This document shows positions 61,701 through 64,000 of a DNA stretch of 64,000 bases, in pieces. A program made the position numbers and the translations under genes. The notes under the pieces are model-generated. The model was not told the DNA's origin. It ran no database searches and saw only the letters and a program-made list of their open reading frames with translations. This stretch comes from JAOAPY01 sp041492185 (GTDB taxonomy: Bacteria; Acidobacteriota; Blastocatellia; Pyrinomonadales; Pyrinomonadaceae): positions 8,241 through 72,240 of the forward strand of contig JBGPWL010000013.1 of assembly GCA_041492185.1 (NCBI GenBank). Direction: 5' to 3'. Within the stretch, counting starts at the first letter, position 1. Every line of letters starts with the position of its first letter.

Positions 61701-64000
61701 GAAACTTCGTTTACAATTCGCTCAAGCGCCTGACCTCGGCCACGAATCCGGAGAGCGGAACCATCAGTTATCAGTACGACAACAACGGCAATCTTACTCA
61801 AAAGATCGACGCGCGCGGCGTAATTTCGACCTACGGCTACGACGCATTGAACCGCGCCACCACTCGCAGTTATTCCGACGGCACCCCGACAGTAACTTAC
61901 TCTTACGATTCAACGACGATCACCAATGGAAAGGGCCGGCTCGCCTCGGTGAGTTCGAGCGTCTCAAGTTCCAGTTACAGCGGTTACGACGCGCTGGGCC
62001 GACCGAGCGGCGGCACACAAACAATCGGCAGTCAGACTTACTCGATGAGCTACTCTTACGATCGCGCGAGCCACGTCACGTCCATGACTTATCCTTCGGG
62101 CCGAGTGATCAATAACGCGTACGATGGCACCGGTCGGCTCAGCAACTTCACCGGCAATCTTGGCGATGGCGTAACCCGCACATACTCAAGTGGGATCATC
62201 TATTCACCCTTGGGCGGCATGACACAGGAGCAGTTCGGCACGGACACGCCCGTCTACAACAAACTTTTCTACAACTCGCGCGCGCAGCTTTCGGAGATTC
62301 GCGTGAGCACAACTGGCGGCGACACGAGTTGGAACCGCGGCGCGATTATCAATCACTACAGCGACTATTGCTGGGGCATGTGTGGTGGCTCGAACAGTAC
62401 GACCAGCATGCCGGACAACAACGGCAATCTGAAGAATCAGGATGTCTACATTCCCAACAACGTATCGAGCTATGTCACGTGGCGCGACCACTTCGATTAC
62501 GACTCCCTGAATCGTTTGACGCAAGTGCACGAAACTACCGGCAACACGTCGCTTGATTGGCAGCAGAGCTATTCGTTTGACCGCTGGGGCAATCGCACCA
62601 TCAACAACAACAGCAGCATGACCTACGGCTATGGTATCAACAGCGTGCAGGCGACGATTGATCCAAACACGAATCGCATGTACGCGCTCAATGATCCCGG
62701 CCATACGCTGATGGATTATGACGCGGCGGGCAACCAGACGAAGGACTATCTGACCTCGAACGGCACGCGCGCTTACGATGCCGAGAACCGGATGATCTCG
62801 GCCACCAACAGTTCCAACCAGACCAGCACTTACAGCTACGACGGCGACGGCCATCGCGTGAAGCGAAACATCGTCGGCACCGAGACGTGGCAAGTGTATG
62901 GCATCGGCGGCGAGTTGCTGGCCGAGTACGCAGCCAACACCACGGCCTCATCACCGCAGAAAGAGTACGGCTATCGCAACGGGCAGTTGCTGATCACTGC
63001 GACTGCGCCCACTTCCACGCGCACCAACGTGGCGCTCGCCTCGAACGGCGGGACGGCCAGCGCCTCCAGCTACCTGGGCTCACCCTACAATTATTATCCG
63101 AGCTACGTTAATGACGGGGCGCGCACGTCCGGCAGCAATGGTGCTATCTGGCTCGACGGGACCATCTACAACTTCCCGGACTGGATCGAAGTCGACTTCA
63201 ACGGCAGCAAAACGATTAATGAGATCGACGTGATCACGCAGCAAGACACTAACCCGATTGAGCCGACGCTGAGTATGACGTTCAGCAACTATGGCATCAC
63301 CGCGTTTGAGGTGCAGTATTGGAACGGCGCGAGTTGGGTGACGATACCGAACGGCAGTGTGACGGGGAACAATAAGGTATGGCGGCAATTCACCTTCAGC
63401 GCCATCACGACGAGCAAGATCAGGGTCGTGGTCAATGACGGTGCAGACCATGTCTTCAGCCGGGTGGTGGAGGTGGAGGCGTGGACCCAACCAACTGTGC
63501 CCATGAACTATGCCCTAGCCTCGAACGGTGGGACAGCCAGTGCCTCCAGCTATCTGGGATCGCCCTATAATTATTATCCGAGCTACGTTAACGACGGCGC
63601 TCGCACCTCAGGGACCAACGGGGCCATCTGGCTGGACGGAACTATCTACAGCTTCCCGGACTGGATCGAAGTGGACTTCAGCGGCAGCAAGACCATCAGT
63701 GAGATCGACGTGATCACGCAGCAGGACACTAACCCGATTGAGCCGACGCTGAGTATGACGTTCAGCAACTATGGCATCACCGCGTTTGAAGTGCAGTATT
63801 GGAACGGCGCGAGTTGGGTGACGATACCGAACGGTAGTGTGACGGGGAACAATAAGGTATGGCGGCAATTCACCTTCAGCTCCATCACGACCACTAAGAT
63901 CAGAGTGGTTGTCAACGACGGCGCGGATCATGTCTTCAGTCGGGTAGTGGAAGTAGAAGCCTGGAGCGCATCTTCAAGCGGAGCGCAGTCTGATATAGAA
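58733..64000 (+). CDS. Giant secreted RHS-repeat protein (3' end outside window)
   Basis: This frame starts at the ATG at 58733 (GAGGAG 6 bases upstream) and stays open for 1756 codons to the window edge, so the C-terminus is missing. A signal peptide (MRNSKHLPLSFRYFLLLSLF, cut near residue 31) is followed by a beta-rich N-terminal region. From about residue 430 come RHS/YD repeats (YDGLGRTVETRAYENSTQY, YDALNRATTRSYSDG, YDSLNRLTQVHETTGN, YDAAGNQTKDY), the kind that form a closed shell around a C-terminal toxin or cargo. At 1432-1591 and 1592-1751 are two near-identical discoidin/F5-8C-like domains. The cargo or toxin end, if any, lies beyond the window. Confidence 0.92.
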   Translation, partial: MRNSKHLPLSFRYFLLLSLFTFIAANGTVAQSVTDGTTPLALTPGAPAGSYPLSGFDNVNLYNGNLNFRLPLANVGGRGDVRFPIILPLERHWRVEHAPNPDPNDPRYPFPIDYPMYTEWLDKPYLEPGRLSGRTMGHTLEPCENFNEIWDPAAYTETLTRLTFTTADGTEYELIDDTTGGRVAANASCDFLNNYRYRGTVFKSTDGSGITFVADSQIVDDAWGSTYIPGGYLLFPDGTRYRIDNGIVSWIRDRNGNKMTFAYTTNPKTLTIKDSLNRIVIIEYNVNDTSPYGLCDRITLKGFGGASRVMRISKTSLSNALRYTQTGDSTTVKSSYELFPTLNGSSSSGSVNIPDVVSAVWLPNGQKYQFLYNVYGELARVEMPTGGAFEYDYGAGVAADEYAGGVHFRDQNMEDPEIYRRIVRRRVYSDGTLLEAQDTYSRPVIDQTASQTDIARSHVDEVSLAPNSTALSKKRHFFYGSALDSLFPATIDLPSYYPTTWKEGKEFKTEALTVDGNDTVLRRVEPLFQQRAHISWWSYPRPIEYEPANDPRPTSATTTLEPSGANLVSKHTFGYDDSVPYNNRNDLKEYDFGSGSPGALVRETTTSYVTSTTYTGASVHLRSLPLQVSVYDAGGVERARASYEYDNYITDTNHAALWNRSSISGFDSSFNTSYTTRGNVTASTNYLLNSSGQVTGSISGYAQYDIAGNAVKAIDGRGYATTFDFTDRFGAPDGEAHTNSAPSELSAQSQYSYALATSVTNAMNQTAYLQFDYYLGRPVDAEDANGTTYSGYCADVLDRPTQLIRAVNNSSNKTQSTFAYNDTTRTVTVTSDQSSYGDNLLKGQTIYDGLGRTVETRAYENSTQYIAAQSVPFAVLQDPDSGTWVRAAQSSNPFRPYLSETAVWTTSFSDALGRATKVRTPDNAIARTSYSGNTVTVTDQAGKARKSVTDGLGRLSQIYEDPNGVNYLTSYAYDTLDNLTTVTQGTQPSRNFVYNSLKRLTSATNPESGTISYQYDNNGNLTQKIDARGVISTYGYDALNRATTRSYSDGTPTVTYSYDSTTITNGKGRLASVSSSVSSSSYSGYDALGRPSGGTQTIGSQTYSMSYSYDRASHVTSMTYPSGRVINNAYDGTGRLSNFTGNLGDGVTRTYSSGIIYSPLGGMTQEQFGTDTPVYNKLFYNSRAQLSEIRVSTTGGDTSWNRGAIINHYSDYCWGMCGGSNSTTSMPDNNGNLKNQDVYIPNNVSSYVTWRDHFDYDSLNRLTQVHETTGNTSLDWQQSYSFDRWGNRTINNNSSMTYGYGINSVQATIDPNTNRMYALNDPGHTLMDYDAAGNQTKDYLTSNGTRAYDAENRMISATNSSNQTSTYSYDGDGHRVKRNIVGTETWQVYGIGGELLAEYAANTTASSPQKEYGYRNGQLLITATAPTSTRTNVALASNGGTASASSYLGSPYNYYPSYVNDGARTSGSNGAIWLDGTIYNFPDWIEVDFNGSKTINEIDVITQQDTNPIEPTLSMTFSNYGITAFEVQYWNGASWVTIPNGSVTGNNKVWRQFTFSAITTSKIRVVVNDGADHVFSRVVEVEAWTQPTVPMNYALASNGGTASASSYLGSPYNYYPSYVNDGARTSGTNGAIWLDGTIYSFPDWIEVDFSGSKTISEIDVITQQDTNPIEPTLSMTFSNYGITAFEVQYWNGASWVTIPNGSVTGNNKVWRQFTFSSITTTKIRVVVNDGADHVFSRVVEVEAWSASSSGAQSDIE
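63026..63985 (+). repeat. Tandem 480-bp duplication encoding two discoidin-like domains
   Basis: Positions 63026-63505 and 63506-63985 are two in-frame copies of 160 codons, starting NVALASNGGTASASSYLGSP and NYALASNGGTASASSYLGSP. Long stretches, for example around GACACTAACCCGATTGAGCC, are identical at the DNA level, while others differ at third positions. This marks a recent or gene-converted duplication. A third copy may follow outside the window. Confidence 0.9.

Noticed and set aside
62204..62893. 229-codon minus-strand open frame
   Set aside because: Antisense to the RHS gene; the plus-strand frame is continuous from 58733 to the edge and carries the YD repeats.

Overview
The window reads as chromosomal DNA of a moderately GC-rich heterotrophic bacterium, most likely an acidobacterium of the class Blastocatellia. 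This placement is inferred from the mix of content and was not tested by phylogeny: PEP-CTERM proteins, many zinc-ribbon/TPR proteins, SARP-type regulators with MalT-like ATPases, a very large RHS protein, and many short dispersed palindromic repeats between genes. No rRNA, tRNA, CRISPR array, insertion sequence or phage gene was recognised.

Positions 1-24952 are mostly housekeeping. In order they hold a methionine-synthase-type homocysteine methyltransferase/MTHFR fusion (cut by the left edge), a zinc-ribbon membrane protein, a POT peptide transporter, mutM, a sugar-nucleotide pair (phosphohexomutase and nucleotidyltransferase), thiolase and 3-hydroxyacyl-CoA dehydrogenase, and a zinc-ribbon TPR protein. 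A fatty-acid/ribosome cluster follows (DUF177, rpmF, plsX, fabH, fabD, acpP, fabF; fabG is absent), then etfB-TPR-etfA, a CusF-Sco1 fusion, folD, coaE and an orphan peptide-binding lipoprotein.

Positions 24953-41900 form an accessory region dominated by exported proteins. It has two PEP-CTERM proteins, a small membrane protein, two paralogous 66-73 aa peptides of unknown function, a 1886 aa multidomain secreted protein and a lipoprotein. Next come a truncated MalT-like ATPase overlapping a 1169 aa MalT-SARP regulator, and a subtilisin-like protease carrying 15 exact copies of an 8-residue repeat plus SLH-like C-terminal modules. Paired CTCAAG direct repeats 11 bp apart precede the first PEP-CTERM gene and the regulator operon. 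They have the geometry of SARP operators, so the regulator may control itself and the exported proteins.

Positions 41900-54200 hold a complete oligopeptide ABC transporter operon (SBP, two permeases, two ATPases), with a long hairpin separating the SBP gene from the permeases. A four-gene signalling operon follows: PocR-GAF-GGDEF cyclase, ATPase-like/RsbW-like kinase fusion, STAS antagonist and GAF-HD-GYP phosphodiesterase. It joins both arms of c-di-GMP turnover to a partner-switching module.

Positions 54200-64000 hold another zinc-ribbon/TPR membrane protein, a patch of gene remnants, a 79 aa secreted peptide divergent from a TPR-Fis regulator, a small membrane-anchored protein, and a giant RHS-repeat protein. 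The RHS protein ends in two nearly identical 160-residue discoidin-like domains and runs off the right edge.
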